Origin: Streptomyces lincolnensis
Lineage (GTDB): Bacteria > Actinomycetota > Actinomycetes > Streptomycetales > Streptomycetaceae
Direction of reading: 5' to 3'
Length of the DNA: 64,000 nt
NCBI RefSeq assembly: GCF_021173675.1
Contig: NZ_JAIHON010000009.1
Span: 434,001 to 498,000, forward strand
Part shown: one piece after another, positions 37,289 through 45,232 of the stretch
How the letters are laid out: the number at the start of each line of letters is the position of its first letter
Numbering within the stretch: position 1 is the first letter of the stretch
Notes under the pieces: model-generated
What the model saw: the letters and a program-made list of their open reading frames with translations, nothing else
The model's database searches: none
Told to the model about the DNA's origin: nothing
Program-made: the position numbers and the translations under genes

Positions 37289-37338
37289 CGTCAAGGCCTC
37301 CTGACGTCAAGCCCCCTTGACGTCAGGAGGCCTTGACG
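37289..37338. terminator. Perfect 23-bp inverted repeat after guaB1
   Basis: Arms 37289-37311 and 37316-37338 are exactly complementary around a CCCC loop, 28 bp after the guaB1 stop and 14 bp before the next ATG. It may end guaB1 transcription. It also carries AGGAGG (37325-37330), so it could influence the following gene. Confidence 0.8.
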
Positions 37339-37352
37339 CGACCCTGGAACGC

Positions 37353-37742
37353 ATGACGACACCGGAGAGCATCGAAACGCAGTACACGCTGCTGACCGCC
37401 GTCACCCGTCTCGACGAGCTGCGCATGCGGGAGGCGATGGGCGCGGGCACGGACACCGCCCCCGACCGGGCCGAGCTGCTCGAACTCCTCGCGCTGAGCG
37501 AGGTCGTGGCCCGCAAGGCCGCCTACGGCCGTCAGCTGACCGTTCGCGCGGCGCGCGCGGCCGGGGCGTCCTGGTCGCAGATCGGGGCGGCGCTGGGCAC
37601 CAGCAAACAGGCCGCGTGGGAGGCGCACACGCGGTGGATCGACGCCCAGGCGGCGGCCTACGGCAAGCCCGGCCAGATGGGCTTCGACGAGACCGACACG
37701 GCCGAGGCGCGGGCCATCGCGGGACCACCGGAAGACCGCTGA
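37353..37742 (+). CDS. Small HTH-domain protein, second type
   Basis: A 129-residue protein (MTTPESIETQYTLLTAVTRLDEL). After a helical first half it has a helix-turn-helix-like motif, GASWSQIGAALGTSKQAAWEAHTRWID, at about 79-105. It resembles the motif in the 22851-23393 gene, and the acidic tail is short. ATG 37353 is used; TTG 37317 inside the palindrome would add 12 residues. It probably binds DNA; target unknown. Confidence 0.82.
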   Translation: MTTPESIETQYTLLTAVTRLDELRMREAMGAGTDTAPDRAELLELLALSEVVARKAAYGRQLTVRAARAAGASWSQIGAALGTSKQAAWEAHTRWIDAQAAAYGKPGQMGFDETDTAEARAIAGPPEDR

Positions 37743-37753
37743 CCAGGGGCTTC

Positions 37754-37838
37754 ACGCAACGGTCCACAGCCCCCGCGCAACGAACACCCGCCCGCCCGCG
37801 AAGCACGCAACGATCTTGCGGAGACGCGCAAGGTTGCT
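37754..37838. promoter_or_regulatory. Cluster of GCAA motifs, candidate Lrp sites upstream of the permease
   Basis: GCAA cores sit at 37756 (ACGCAACGG), 37777 (GCGCAACGAA), 37807 (the perfect palindrome CGCAACGATCTTGCG, 37806-37820) and 37828 (GCAAGGTTGC). The spacings of 21, 30 and 21 bp are close to whole helical turns, as expected for an oligomeric AsnC/Lrp protein. The gap 37743-37979 holds no gene. Confidence 0.55.
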
Positions 37839-37979
37839 GCATTACGACCGTGACGCGTCGGCTCGTAAGGTCGTGCGCTGTACGTGGCGTGGCGGAGACC
37901 CCGCTCGGTGGGTCCCTGCTCGCTCGGGGATGCCGCCGGTCCCCGCCGCCCTGAGAGGCAGCGACGAAGGAGTCAGCGC

Positions 37980-39446
37980 GTGCTCGACCAAGGCGCACCC
38001 CCGCACCACCCCACAGGGAAGGCCCCCGCGTCCCCGGGGCTCGGCGCCCGGCTCATGCGGCGCAAGCCCGTGGAACGCCTGGTCGCGGAGGGTGGCCAGG
38101 GCGAGGGCGGCAGCCTCCGCCGCTCCCTCGGGCTGTGGCAGCTGACCATGATCAGCATCGGTGCCACCCTCGGCACCGGCATCTTCGTCGTCCTCGGCGA
38201 GGCCGTCCCCAAGGCGGGCCCGGCCGTCACCCTGTCCTTCGTGATCGCCGGTCTCACCGCGCTCTTCTCGGCCCTGTCCTACGCCGAACTCGCGGGCACC
38301 ATCCCGGTCGCCGGCTCCTCGTACTCGTACGCGTACGCAACCATGGGCGAACTGATCGCCTGGATCTGCGGCTGGTGCCTGGTCCTGGAGTACGGCGTCT
38401 CGGTCGCCGCGGTGGCGGTCGGCTGGGGCGAGTATCTGAACGAACTGCTCGACGGCACCATCGGCGTCACCATCCCGGCCGCGCTGTCGGCGCCGCCCGG
38501 CGACGGCGGCCTGTTCAACCTGCCCGCCCTGATCGTCGTACTGCTGGCGATGGCGTTCCTGCTCGGCGGCGCCCGGGAGTCCGCCCGCGCCAACACCGTC
38601 ATGGTCGTCGTGAAGATCGCCGCGCTGGTGCTGTTCTGCGCTATCGGCGTCCAGGGCTTCCGGTCCGGCAACTACGAGAACTTCATGCCGCTGGGCATGG
38701 CCGGCGTCAGCGCGGCCGGCGCCACGCTGTTCTTCTCCTACATCGGCTTCGACGCCGCCTCCACGGCCGGTGAGGAGGCGAAGAACGCACAGCGCGACCT
38801 GCCGCGCGCGATCATGCTGTCGCTGGTCATCGTGACGGCGCTGTACGTGCTCGTCGCCGCCGTCGCCGTCGGCGCGAAGCCCTGGCGGGGCTTCACCGAC
38901 TCCGAGGCCACCCTCGCCCAGATCATGCGCGAGGTCACCGGACAGACCTTCTGGGGCACCCTGCTGGCGTTCTGCGCGGTCGTCGCCATCGCGAGCGTCG
39001 TCCTGACCGTGCTCTACGGCCAGACCCGCATCCTGTTCGCGATGTCCCGGGACGGTCTCGTGCCCAAGGTGTTCTCCCGCGTCCACCCGAAGACGGGCGC
39101 GCCGCGCGCCAACACCCTCATCGTCTCCCTGTTCTGCGGAGTGCTGGCGGCCGCGATCCCGCTGGGGCAGCTGGCGGACGCCACCAGCATCGGCACGCTC
39201 TTCGCGTTCGGGCTGGTCAACATCGCGGTCGTGGTGCTGCGCCGGACCCGCCCGGACATGCCCCGCACCTTCCGGGTGCCGCTGTCTCCGGTGCTGCCCG
39301 CTCTCGGCCTCGGATTCTGCCTGTGGATGATGGGCAGCCTGTCGGCCGTCACCTGGGTGGTCTTCGGGGTCTGGATGGCCGCCGGGCTCGTGTTCTACTT
39401 CGTATACGGCCATCGCCGTTCCCGTCTCGCACCATCTGAGAAGTGA
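37980..39446 (+). CDS. APC-family amino-acid permease (cationic amino-acid transporter type)
   Basis: A 488-residue transporter with about 12 to 14 membrane segments, starting with LTMISIGATLGTGIFVVLG, the substrate-binding TM1 of APC permeases. GFDAASTAGEEAKNAQRDLPRAI is the hallmark of the CAT/YfnA subgroup that moves basic or branched amino acids. The GTG at 37980 is chosen because AAGGAG lies 7 bases upstream; the frame continues to 37884 without family similarity. An Lrp/AsnC regulator gene begins 10 bp after the stop. Confidence 0.93.
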   Translation: MLDQGAPPHHPTGKAPASPGLGARLMRRKPVERLVAEGGQGEGGSLRRSLGLWQLTMISIGATLGTGIFVVLGEAVPKAGPAVTLSFVIAGLTALFSALSYAELAGTIPVAGSSYSYAYATMGELIAWICGWCLVLEYGVSVAAVAVGWGEYLNELLDGTIGVTIPAALSAPPGDGGLFNLPALIVVLLAMAFLLGGARESARANTVMVVVKIAALVLFCAIGVQGFRSGNYENFMPLGMAGVSAAGATLFFSYIGFDAASTAGEEAKNAQRDLPRAIMLSLVIVTALYVLVAAVAVGAKPWRGFTDSEATLAQIMREVTGQTFWGTLLAFCAVVAIASVVLTVLYGQTRILFAMSRDGLVPKVFSRVHPKTGAPRANTLIVSLFCGVLAAAIPLGQLADATSIGTLFAFGLVNIAVVVLRRTRPDMPRTFRVPLSPVLPALGLGFCLWMMGSLSAVTWVVFGVWMAAGLVFYFVYGHRRSRLAPSEK

Positions 39447-39456
39447 TCGACCCGCA

Positions 39457-39909
39457 GTGCTGAACGATCTCGACGAACGCATCGTCCACGCCCTCGCCGA
39501 GGACGCCCGCCGCTCCTACGCGGACATCGGGCAGATCGTCGGCCTGTCCGCGCCCGCGGTGAAACGGCGCGTGGACCGGTTGCGCGCCACCGGGGCGATC
39601 ACCGGCTTCACCGTCCGCGTGGACCCGGCCGCGCTCGGCTGGGAGACCGAGGGGTTCGTCGAGATCTACTGCCGCAGCAACACCTCGCCGGAGACGATCC
39701 GGCGGGGGCTTGAGCGGTACCAGGAGGTGGTGGCCGCGTCTACCGTCACCGGGGACGCGGACGCGGTGGTGCAGGTGTTCGCCTCCGACATGCGGCATTT
39801 CGAGCGGGTGCTGGAGCGGATTGCCGGGGAGCCGTTCGTGGAGCGGACCAAGTCGGTGTTGGTGTTGTCGCCTCTGTTGCGGCGGTTCTCGTCCGGGGCG
39901 CCTACGTAG
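39457..39909 (+). CDS. Lrp/AsnC family regulator
   Basis: A 150-residue regulator. The winged helix-turn-helix (RRSYADIGQIVGLSAPAVKRRVDRLRA, about 18-45) is joined to the alpha/beta RAM domain that binds amino acids and forms dimers or octamers (FVEIYCRSNTS, VTGDADAVVQVFASD). The start is GTG 39457, 10 bp after the permease, so the two are probably one transcript. Control of the permease, and of the amidase-oxidase pair at 42671-45232, is inferred from shared upstream motifs. Confidence 0.94.
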   Translation: MLNDLDERIVHALAEDARRSYADIGQIVGLSAPAVKRRVDRLRATGAITGFTVRVDPAALGWETEGFVEIYCRSNTSPETIRRGLERYQEVVAASTVTGDADAVVQVFASDMRHFERVLERIAGEPFVERTKSVLVLSPLLRRFSSGAPT

Positions 39910-39914
39910 TGGTT

Positions 39915-39966
39915 CGGCTTGCGGGGTGTGGGGGCTGGTCGAGCAGTTCCCCGCGCCCCTAGAGGG
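39915..39966 (-). repeat. Streptomyces-type interspersed repeat, copy B
   Basis: On the minus strand it reads CCCTCTAGGGGCGCGGGG, then AACTGCTCGACCAGCC and CCACACCCCGCAAGCC. It matches copy A at 28555-28640 in element order. It covers the end of the SRPBCC gene and most of the short gap to the Lrp gene, both of which converge here. Confidence 0.6.
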
Positions 39967-40408
39967 CGCGCCTGCGTACCGCCGCCAACAAGCGCCTGGT
40001 GAAGACAGCGTGCGCGCCAGTGCCGACGACCATCAGCCGATAGAGGTTGCCCGCCGGGCCCGGGAACCGTGCCCGCGTCTCGGCCCGTAGCCGTGTACGA
40101 CCCGCACCCGCCTCCTCCAGGCGGAAGGTCAGGGCGTACGTCGAGAAATGGTGGCGTCCGATCAGGACCAGTTCCCGGGGCGGATCCGCGGCGGCCACCC
40201 GGAAACCGGGGAAGGCCGAGCCCTCGGTGAGGGGGCGGGGCCCGGACGCCGTGCTGTCGGCGACGCCGACGAGGCGGGCATAGCGGGCCGCGCGGGGGCG
40301 GGTGAAGGAACGGTCCAGGGTCTCGCCGAGGGCCGGCCAGACGGCGGCGGGGTCCGCGGCGACGACGGTCGTGTGCTCGTCGATCCGGGGCAACACGGTG
40401 ATGTCCAT
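39959..40408 (-). CDS. SRPBCC-fold protein
   Basis: This 149-residue protein (MDITVLPRIDEHTTVVAADPAAVWPALG) has the pattern of the START/Bet v1-like SRPBCC superfamily: an N-terminal strand with AAVWPAL, a central GSAFPGFRVAAADPPRELVLIGRHHFSTYALTF, and a long C-terminal helix. Members bind hydrophobic ligands or act as cyclases; no catalytic residues can be named. The ATG at 40408 has GGAGG six bases upstream. It converges on the Lrp gene and is divergent from the MFS gene. Confidence 0.82.
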   Translation of the reverse strand: MDITVLPRIDEHTTVVAADPAAVWPALGETLDRSFTRPRAARYARLVGVADSTASGPRPLTEGSAFPGFRVAAADPPRELVLIGRHHFSTYALTFRLEEAGAGRTRLRAETRARFPGPAGNLYRLMVVGTGAHAVFTRRLLAAVRRRAL

Positions 40409-40578
40409 CAAGAACCTCCATGACTCGGTCGGTCGTCCACAAACCGCTGGGCCGCGACGGCCCCGGCGTCTACCATCGGTGCCATGACCTGGCGACATTG
40501 ATCCACCCGCCGTGCCTCCCGAGGGCCGCCTCGGACGCCGTACCCACGACGTCCGAACCGTCCTTCCGGGAAGGCCTC

Positions 40579-41808
40579 ATGACACTCCCACCCGCGCGGG
40601 TGCCCGACACCGGCGTGCGTCGGCTGACGACCACGCTGTACGGCTACGCGTTCCTCGACGACCTCGTCCTGCTCTACCCGGTGTACGCGCTGCTGTTCGC
40701 CGACACCGGTATGTCCCTGTGGCAGATCTCCTCCCTCTTCGCGCTCTGGTCCGTCACCGCCGTCGTCCTGGAGGTCCCCTCCGGAGCCTGGGCGGACACC
40801 GTCTCCCGACGGCGGCTGCTGTGGCTCGGCCCGCTGCTGACCGCCGCGGGCTTCGCCCTGTGGGTGACCGTCCCGTCGTACGGCGCCTTCGCGCTCGGCT
40901 TCGTCCTGTGGGGCGCGGGCGGAGCGCTGGGCACCGGCGCGCTGGAGGCGCTGGTCTACGACGAACTGGACCGGCTCGGCGCCGCCGAGCGGTACGCACG
41001 GGTCATGGGCCGGTCCCGGGCGGCCCGGCTGCTGGCCACGGTCGTGGCCATGGCGCTCGCCGGACCGCTCCTCGCGCTGGGCGGCTACCAGGCCGTCGGC
41101 GCGGCCAGCGTTCTGGCCTCCCTGCTGGCTGCGGCGACGGCCACCCGGTTCCCGGAGCACCGGCAGCCGGCCGAGCAGGGCGACGGGAGCTGGACGGCGA
41201 CCCTGCGTGCCGGGCTCGCCGAGGCCGGGGGAGACCGGACCGTACGCGGAGCCCTGCTGCTCATCCCCGCCGTCGCCGCCGTGTGGGGCGCGCTCGACGA
41301 GTACACCCCGCTGCTGATCCGCGACCTCGGCGTCGCCGAGGCGACCCTGCCCTACCTGGTGCTGCTGGTCTGGGCGATCGTCACGGTCGGCAGCCTGCTC
41401 GCCGGACCCGCCGAACGCCTCGGCAGCCGTGGGCTCGCCGCACTGATCGCGGGCGCCGCGCTCGCCCTGGCCGTGGGCGCGGGCTCCCGGACCGTGGCCG
41501 GGATCGCCCTGGTGGGGCTCGCCTTCGCCGGCTTCCAGCTGGCCGAGGTGCTCGCCGACGCCCGCCTCCAGCACCGCATCGACGACGCCCGCCGGGCCAC
41601 CCTGACCTCCGTGGCGAGCCTGGGCACGGAACTGGTCACGGTGGCCGTCTTCGGCGTCTACGCGCTGCTCGGCACCCGGGCCGCGCACAGCACGGTCTTC
41701 GTGATCCTCGCCGTGCCGTACGCCGTGACCGCCGCGCTGCTGGCCAGAAGTCGGCGTGACCACCCCGCTCCGGCCGGAAGTCGGCGTGACGGCCCCGCCG
41801 CCGGCTAG
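40579..41808 (+). CDS. MFS transporter
   Basis: A 409-residue major facilitator with about 12 membrane segments, opening with VRRLTTTLYGYAFLDDLVLLYPVYALLFA. The loop 2-3 motif is GAWADTVSRRRLLW. The start is ATG 40579 with GGGAAGG just upstream; the frame stays open to 40420. Near the C-terminus GAAGTCGGCGTGAC is directly repeated, giving (R/G)SRRD twice. Its stop TAG (41806-41808) overlaps the stop of the convergent secreted-protein gene. Substrate unknown; many such proteins are drug or sugar exporters. Confidence 0.9.
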   Translation: MTLPPARVPDTGVRRLTTTLYGYAFLDDLVLLYPVYALLFADTGMSLWQISSLFALWSVTAVVLEVPSGAWADTVSRRRLLWLGPLLTAAGFALWVTVPSYGAFALGFVLWGAGGALGTGALEALVYDELDRLGAAERYARVMGRSRAARLLATVVAMALAGPLLALGGYQAVGAASVLASLLAAATATRFPEHRQPAEQGDGSWTATLRAGLAEAGGDRTVRGALLLIPAVAAVWGALDEYTPLLIRDLGVAEATLPYLVLLVWAIVTVGSLLAGPAERLGSRGLAALIAGAALALAVGAGSRTVAGIALVGLAFAGFQLAEVLADARLQHRIDDARRATLTSVASLGTELVTVAVFGVYALLGTRAAHSTVFVILAVPYAVTAALLARSRRDHPAPAGSRRDGPAAG

Positions 41809-42362
41809 AAATCCGGCTGCCACGGCACGACCGTGAAGTCACCGGTGCCCTTCTTGACCTTCTCGAAGGGCGCCGAACTCACGCACTTCGGCAGGTCGTC
41901 GGGGCCGAGGTCCTCGGTCGTGGCCCAGCTGTAGCCGAGCCGGTCGTTCCGGCCGAGGTCGTGCACGGTGATGCCCACGCGGGTGCCCTTCTCGCCGGGC
42001 AGATCCGTGTCGGTGACGACACCGGAGACGACGGCCACCTTGCCGCCGGTGACCAGACAGTCGACCTTCGCCTTCGCCCAGGCGCCCACGCCGTCGACGT
42101 AGTGGCTCCACTCGAAGGTGCCGGTCGCCTTCATCGGGTCGGCCTTGTCCTTCGCCGCCAGGTGCACGTCGAAGGCGAAGGTGATGTCGTCGCCGGCCGA
42201 GCGGTAGAGCTTCGCGGTGCCGGTGAGGGCGGCGGCCTCGCGGGGCTTCCCGGTGGCAACCGGCGACTTCCCCGGGTCGTCGGTCGCGGTGGCCGAGCCC
42301 GCCGCCCCGGCGGTGAGCAGCAGCGCGGCGCCGAGCACGACGATCTTCGTACGACGGTGCAT
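41805..42362 (-). CDS. Secreted protein of unknown function
   Basis: A 185-residue protein with a Sec signal peptide (MHRRTKIVVLGAALLLTAGAAGSATA, cleavage likely near residue 26). The mature part is about 160 residues, beta-rich, with two Cys (VDCLVTGG and LPKCVSS) that could form a disulfide. FEWSHYVDGVGAW and VGITVHDLGRNDRLGYSW are distinctive, but I recognise no family. Its stop codon shares CTAG with the convergent MFS stop. The ATG at 42362 faces the amidase promoter region. Confidence 0.85.
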   Translation of the reverse strand: MHRRTKIVVLGAALLLTAGAAGSATATDDPGKSPVATGKPREAAALTGTAKLYRSAGDDITFAFDVHLAAKDKADPMKATGTFEWSHYVDGVGAWAKAKVDCLVTGGKVAVVSGVVTDTDLPGEKGTRVGITVHDLGRNDRLGYSWATTEDLGPDDLPKCVSSAPFEKVKKGTGDFTVVPWQPDF

Positions 42363-42506
42363 GACGGTCCTTTCGGCAGGTGAAGCGGACGGTCACCACT
42401 GTCCCGGCGCCGCGCCCGCCCCACATCGCTCCGGGGACGGCACCCCGCCTCCGCCGCGCGGCGGGGACACCGCCCGCGCCCTGCGCCCCAGGGAGGAGAA
42501 AGGCGT

Positions 42507-42570
42507 ACGCAACGAATCGCCGCCGGGGGCCCGTCGTACGCAATGAACGGCTCACCGGCGCGCAACGGCT
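42507..42570. promoter_or_regulatory. GCAA motif cluster upstream of the amidase-oxidase pair
   Basis: TACGCAACGAA (42507-42517), TACGCAATGAA (42538-42548) and GCGCAACGGC (42560-42569) have GCAA cores at 42509, 42540 and 42562, spaced 31 and 22 bp. They resemble the cluster before the permease in both sequence and spacing. The surrounding 308-bp divergent gap (42363-42670) holds no gene. Confidence 0.5.
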
Positions 42571-42670
42571 GCTTCTTGTCCGCGCTGGTCAGCCGCCCGT
42601 ACCGTCTACGTGGCCCCCGCAACCACTCTCGACCACCCGTCAACCAGTCGTCGCCCGGTGAGGAACCCGC

Positions 42671-43459
42671 ATGCGCACCGCCCTGCTCCAGAGCTCCGGC
42701 CGCCCCGGCTCGACCGCCGAGAACCTCAAGGTCCTCGACGAGGCCGCGGGCCGGGCCGCCGCCGCGGGCGCCGGACTGCTGGCCGCGCCGGAGATGTTCC
42801 TCACCGGGTACGCCATCGGGGACGACATCGGCCGCCTCGCCGAGCCCGCCGACGGCGACTGCGCGGACGCCATCGCGGAGATCACCGGACGGCACGGCCT
42901 CGCCATCGCCTACGGATACCCCGAGCGGTCCGGCGACACGGTCTACAACTCCGCCCAGCTGATCTCCGCCGACGGCACCCGGCTCGCCAACTACCGCAAG
43001 ACCCACCTCTTCGGCTGCTTCGAGCGCGACCACTTCACCCCGGGCGAGCAGCCGGTCGTGCAGGCCGAGCTGAACGGCCTCCGCGTCGGCCTCATGATCT
43101 GCTACGACGTCGAGTTCCCGGAGAACGTCCGCGCCCACGCCCTCGCCGGCACCGACCTCCTCGTCGTGCCGACGGCCCAGATGCACCCGTTCCAGTTCGT
43201 CGCCGAGTCGATGATCCCGGTGCGCGCCTTCGAGAACCAGATGTACGTCGCGTACGTCAACCGGGTCGGCCGGGAAGGGGAGTTCGACTTCGTCGGGCTC
43301 ACCACGCTGGCCGGTCCCGACGGGGTCGCCCGGGGACGCGCCGGTCGCGGTGAGGAGCTGGTGCTCGCCGACGTCGACCCGGCCTTCCTCGCCGCCTCCC
43401 GCGAGGCGAACCCGTATCTGCAGGACCGGCGGCCCGGCCTCTACGGGTCCCTCGTCTGA
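42671..43459 (+). CDS. Nitrilase-superfamily carbon-nitrogen hydrolase (amidase)
   Basis: A 262-residue cytoplasmic enzyme with the complete Glu-Lys-Cys triad: Glu41 in AAPEMFLTGY, Lys110 in NYRKTHLFG and Cys144 in MICYDVEFPE. The length and the lack of extra domains fit amidase/omega-amidase branches rather than true nitrilases. It is followed 75 bp later, in the same direction, by a flavin amino-acid oxidase/monooxygenase gene, so it may hydrolyse the amide made by that enzyme. The ATG at 42671 follows GGTGAGGA. Confidence 0.92.
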   Translation: MRTALLQSSGRPGSTAENLKVLDEAAGRAAAAGAGLLAAPEMFLTGYAIGDDIGRLAEPADGDCADAIAEITGRHGLAIAYGYPERSGDTVYNSAQLISADGTRLANYRKTHLFGCFERDHFTPGEQPVVQAELNGLRVGLMICYDVEFPENVRAHALAGTDLLVVPTAQMHPFQFVAESMIPVRAFENQMYVAYVNRVGREGEFDFVGLTTLAGPDGVARGRAGRGEELVLADVDPAFLAASREANPYLQDRRPGLYGSLV

Positions 43460-43534
43460 ACCGCTCGTATCAACTCGTCTGAACCCCTCGCATCGAGAAG
43501 CAAACAAGAAGCATTCGCAAGGAGTCCGTACCCC

Positions 43535-45232
43535 ATGACGTCCACCGTGCCCAACGCCGTCGAGCACGCAGACGAGCAGCAGCCGCCGATCACCATGTTC
43601 GGTCCGGACTTCCCCTACGCCTACGACGACTTCCTCGCCCACCCGGCGGGCCTGGGCCAGATCCCCGCGACCGACCACGGCGCCGAGGTCGCGGTGATCG
43701 GCGGCGGCCTGTCCGGCATCGTCGCCGCGTACGAGCTGATGAAGATGGGCCTCAAGCCCGTCGTGTACGAGGCCGACCGGATCGGCGGCCGCCTGCGGAC
43801 CGTCGGCTTCGAGGGCTGCGACCCGTCGTTGACGGCCGAGATGGGCGCGATGCGCTTCCCGCCCTCCTCCACGGCCCTCCAGCACTACATCGACCTGGCG
43901 GGTCTGGAGACCCGTCCCTTCCCCAACCCCCTTGCGGAGGCGACCCCTTCGACCGTCGTGGACCTCAAGGGCGAGAGCCACTACGCCGAGACGGTCCAGG
44001 ACCTGCCCCAGGTCTACCGGGACGTCGCCGCCGCCTGGAACAAGTGCCTCGAAGAGGGCGCCGACTTCTCCGACATGAACCAGGCGATGCGCGAGCGCGA
44101 CGTCCCGCGCATCCGGGAGATCTGGGCGAAGCTCGTGGAGAAGCTCGACAACCAGACCTTCTACGGCTTCCTCTGCGACTCCGAGGCCTTCCGGTCCTTC
44201 CGGCACCGCGAGATCTTCGGCCAGGTCGGCTTCGGCACCGGCGGCTGGGACACCGACTTCCCCAACTCCATCCTGGAGATCCTGCGGGTCGTCTACACCG
44301 AGGCCGACGACCACCACCGCGGCATCGTCGGCGGCTCCCAGCAACTGCCGCTGCGGCTCTGGGAACGGGAGCCGGAGAAGATCGTGCACTGGCCCTACGG
44401 GACGTCCCTGAAGTCGCTGCACCTCGACGGCGAGCCCCGCCCCGCCGTGACCCGGCTGCACCGCACCTCGGGCAACCGGATCACCGTGACCGACGCGAAC
44501 GGCGACATCCGCACCTACCGGGCGGCGATCTTCACCGCCCAGTCCTGGATGCTGCTCTCCAAGATCGCCTGCGACGACTCGCTCTTCCCGATCGACCACT
44601 GGACGGCGATCGAGCGCACCCACTACATGGAGAGCTCCAAGTTGTTCGTCCCGGTCGACCGGCCCTTCTGGCTGGACAAGGACGAGGAGACCGGGCGGGA
44701 CGTCATGTCGATGACCCTCACCGACCGCATGACGCGCGGTACGTACCTCCTCGACGACGGCCCCGACAAGCCGGCCGTCATCTGCCTCTCCTACACCTGG
44801 TGCGACGACAGCCTGAAGTGGCTGCCGCTCTCCGCGAACGAGCGCATGGAGGTCATGCTCAAGTCGCTCGGCGAGATCTATCCGAAGGTCGACATCAGGA
44901 AGCACATCATCGGCAACCCGGTCACCGTCTCCTGGGAGAACGAGCCCTACTTCATGGGCGCGTTCAAGGCCAACCTGCCCGGCCACTACCGCTACCAGCG
45001 GCGCCTGTTCACCCACTTCATGCAGGACCGCCTGCCCGAGGACAAGCGGGGCATCTTCCTCGCCGGTGACGACATCTCCTGGACGGCCGGGTGGGCCGAG
45101 GGCGCGGTGCAGACCGCGTTGAACGCGGTGTGGGGCGTGATGCACCACTTCGGCGGCGGGACGGATCCGTCCAACCCCGGCCCGGGAGACGTCTACGACG
45201 AGATCGCGCCGGTGGAACTCCCGGAGGACTAG
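43535..45232 (+). CDS. Flavin-dependent amino-acid oxidase/monooxygenase (IaaM-like)
   Basis: A 565-residue FAD enzyme. The dinucleotide motif is AVIGGGLSGIVAAYE (53-67), then VVYEADRIGGRLRT (76-89). MGAMRFPPSS is a substrate-site segment seen in bacterial tryptophan and phenylalanine 2-monooxygenases, and GIFLAGDDISWTAGWAEGAVQTAL is the C-terminal FAD motif. Such enzymes oxidise an L-amino acid to an amide (with CO2 loss) or to a keto acid. With the adjacent amidase it could turn an amino acid into the corresponding acid and ammonia. The ATG at 43535 follows AAGGAG. The substrate is not known. Confidence 0.88.
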   Translation: MTSTVPNAVEHADEQQPPITMFGPDFPYAYDDFLAHPAGLGQIPATDHGAEVAVIGGGLSGIVAAYELMKMGLKPVVYEADRIGGRLRTVGFEGCDPSLTAEMGAMRFPPSSTALQHYIDLAGLETRPFPNPLAEATPSTVVDLKGESHYAETVQDLPQVYRDVAAAWNKCLEEGADFSDMNQAMRERDVPRIREIWAKLVEKLDNQTFYGFLCDSEAFRSFRHREIFGQVGFGTGGWDTDFPNSILEILRVVYTEADDHHRGIVGGSQQLPLRLWEREPEKIVHWPYGTSLKSLHLDGEPRPAVTRLHRTSGNRITVTDANGDIRTYRAAIFTAQSWMLLSKIACDDSLFPIDHWTAIERTHYMESSKLFVPVDRPFWLDKDEETGRDVMSMTLTDRMTRGTYLLDDGPDKPAVICLSYTWCDDSLKWLPLSANERMEVMLKSLGEIYPKVDIRKHIIGNPVTVSWENEPYFMGAFKANLPGHYRYQRRLFTHFMQDRLPEDKRGIFLAGDDISWTAGWAEGAVQTALNAVWGVMHHFGGGTDPSNPGPGDVYDEIAPVELPED

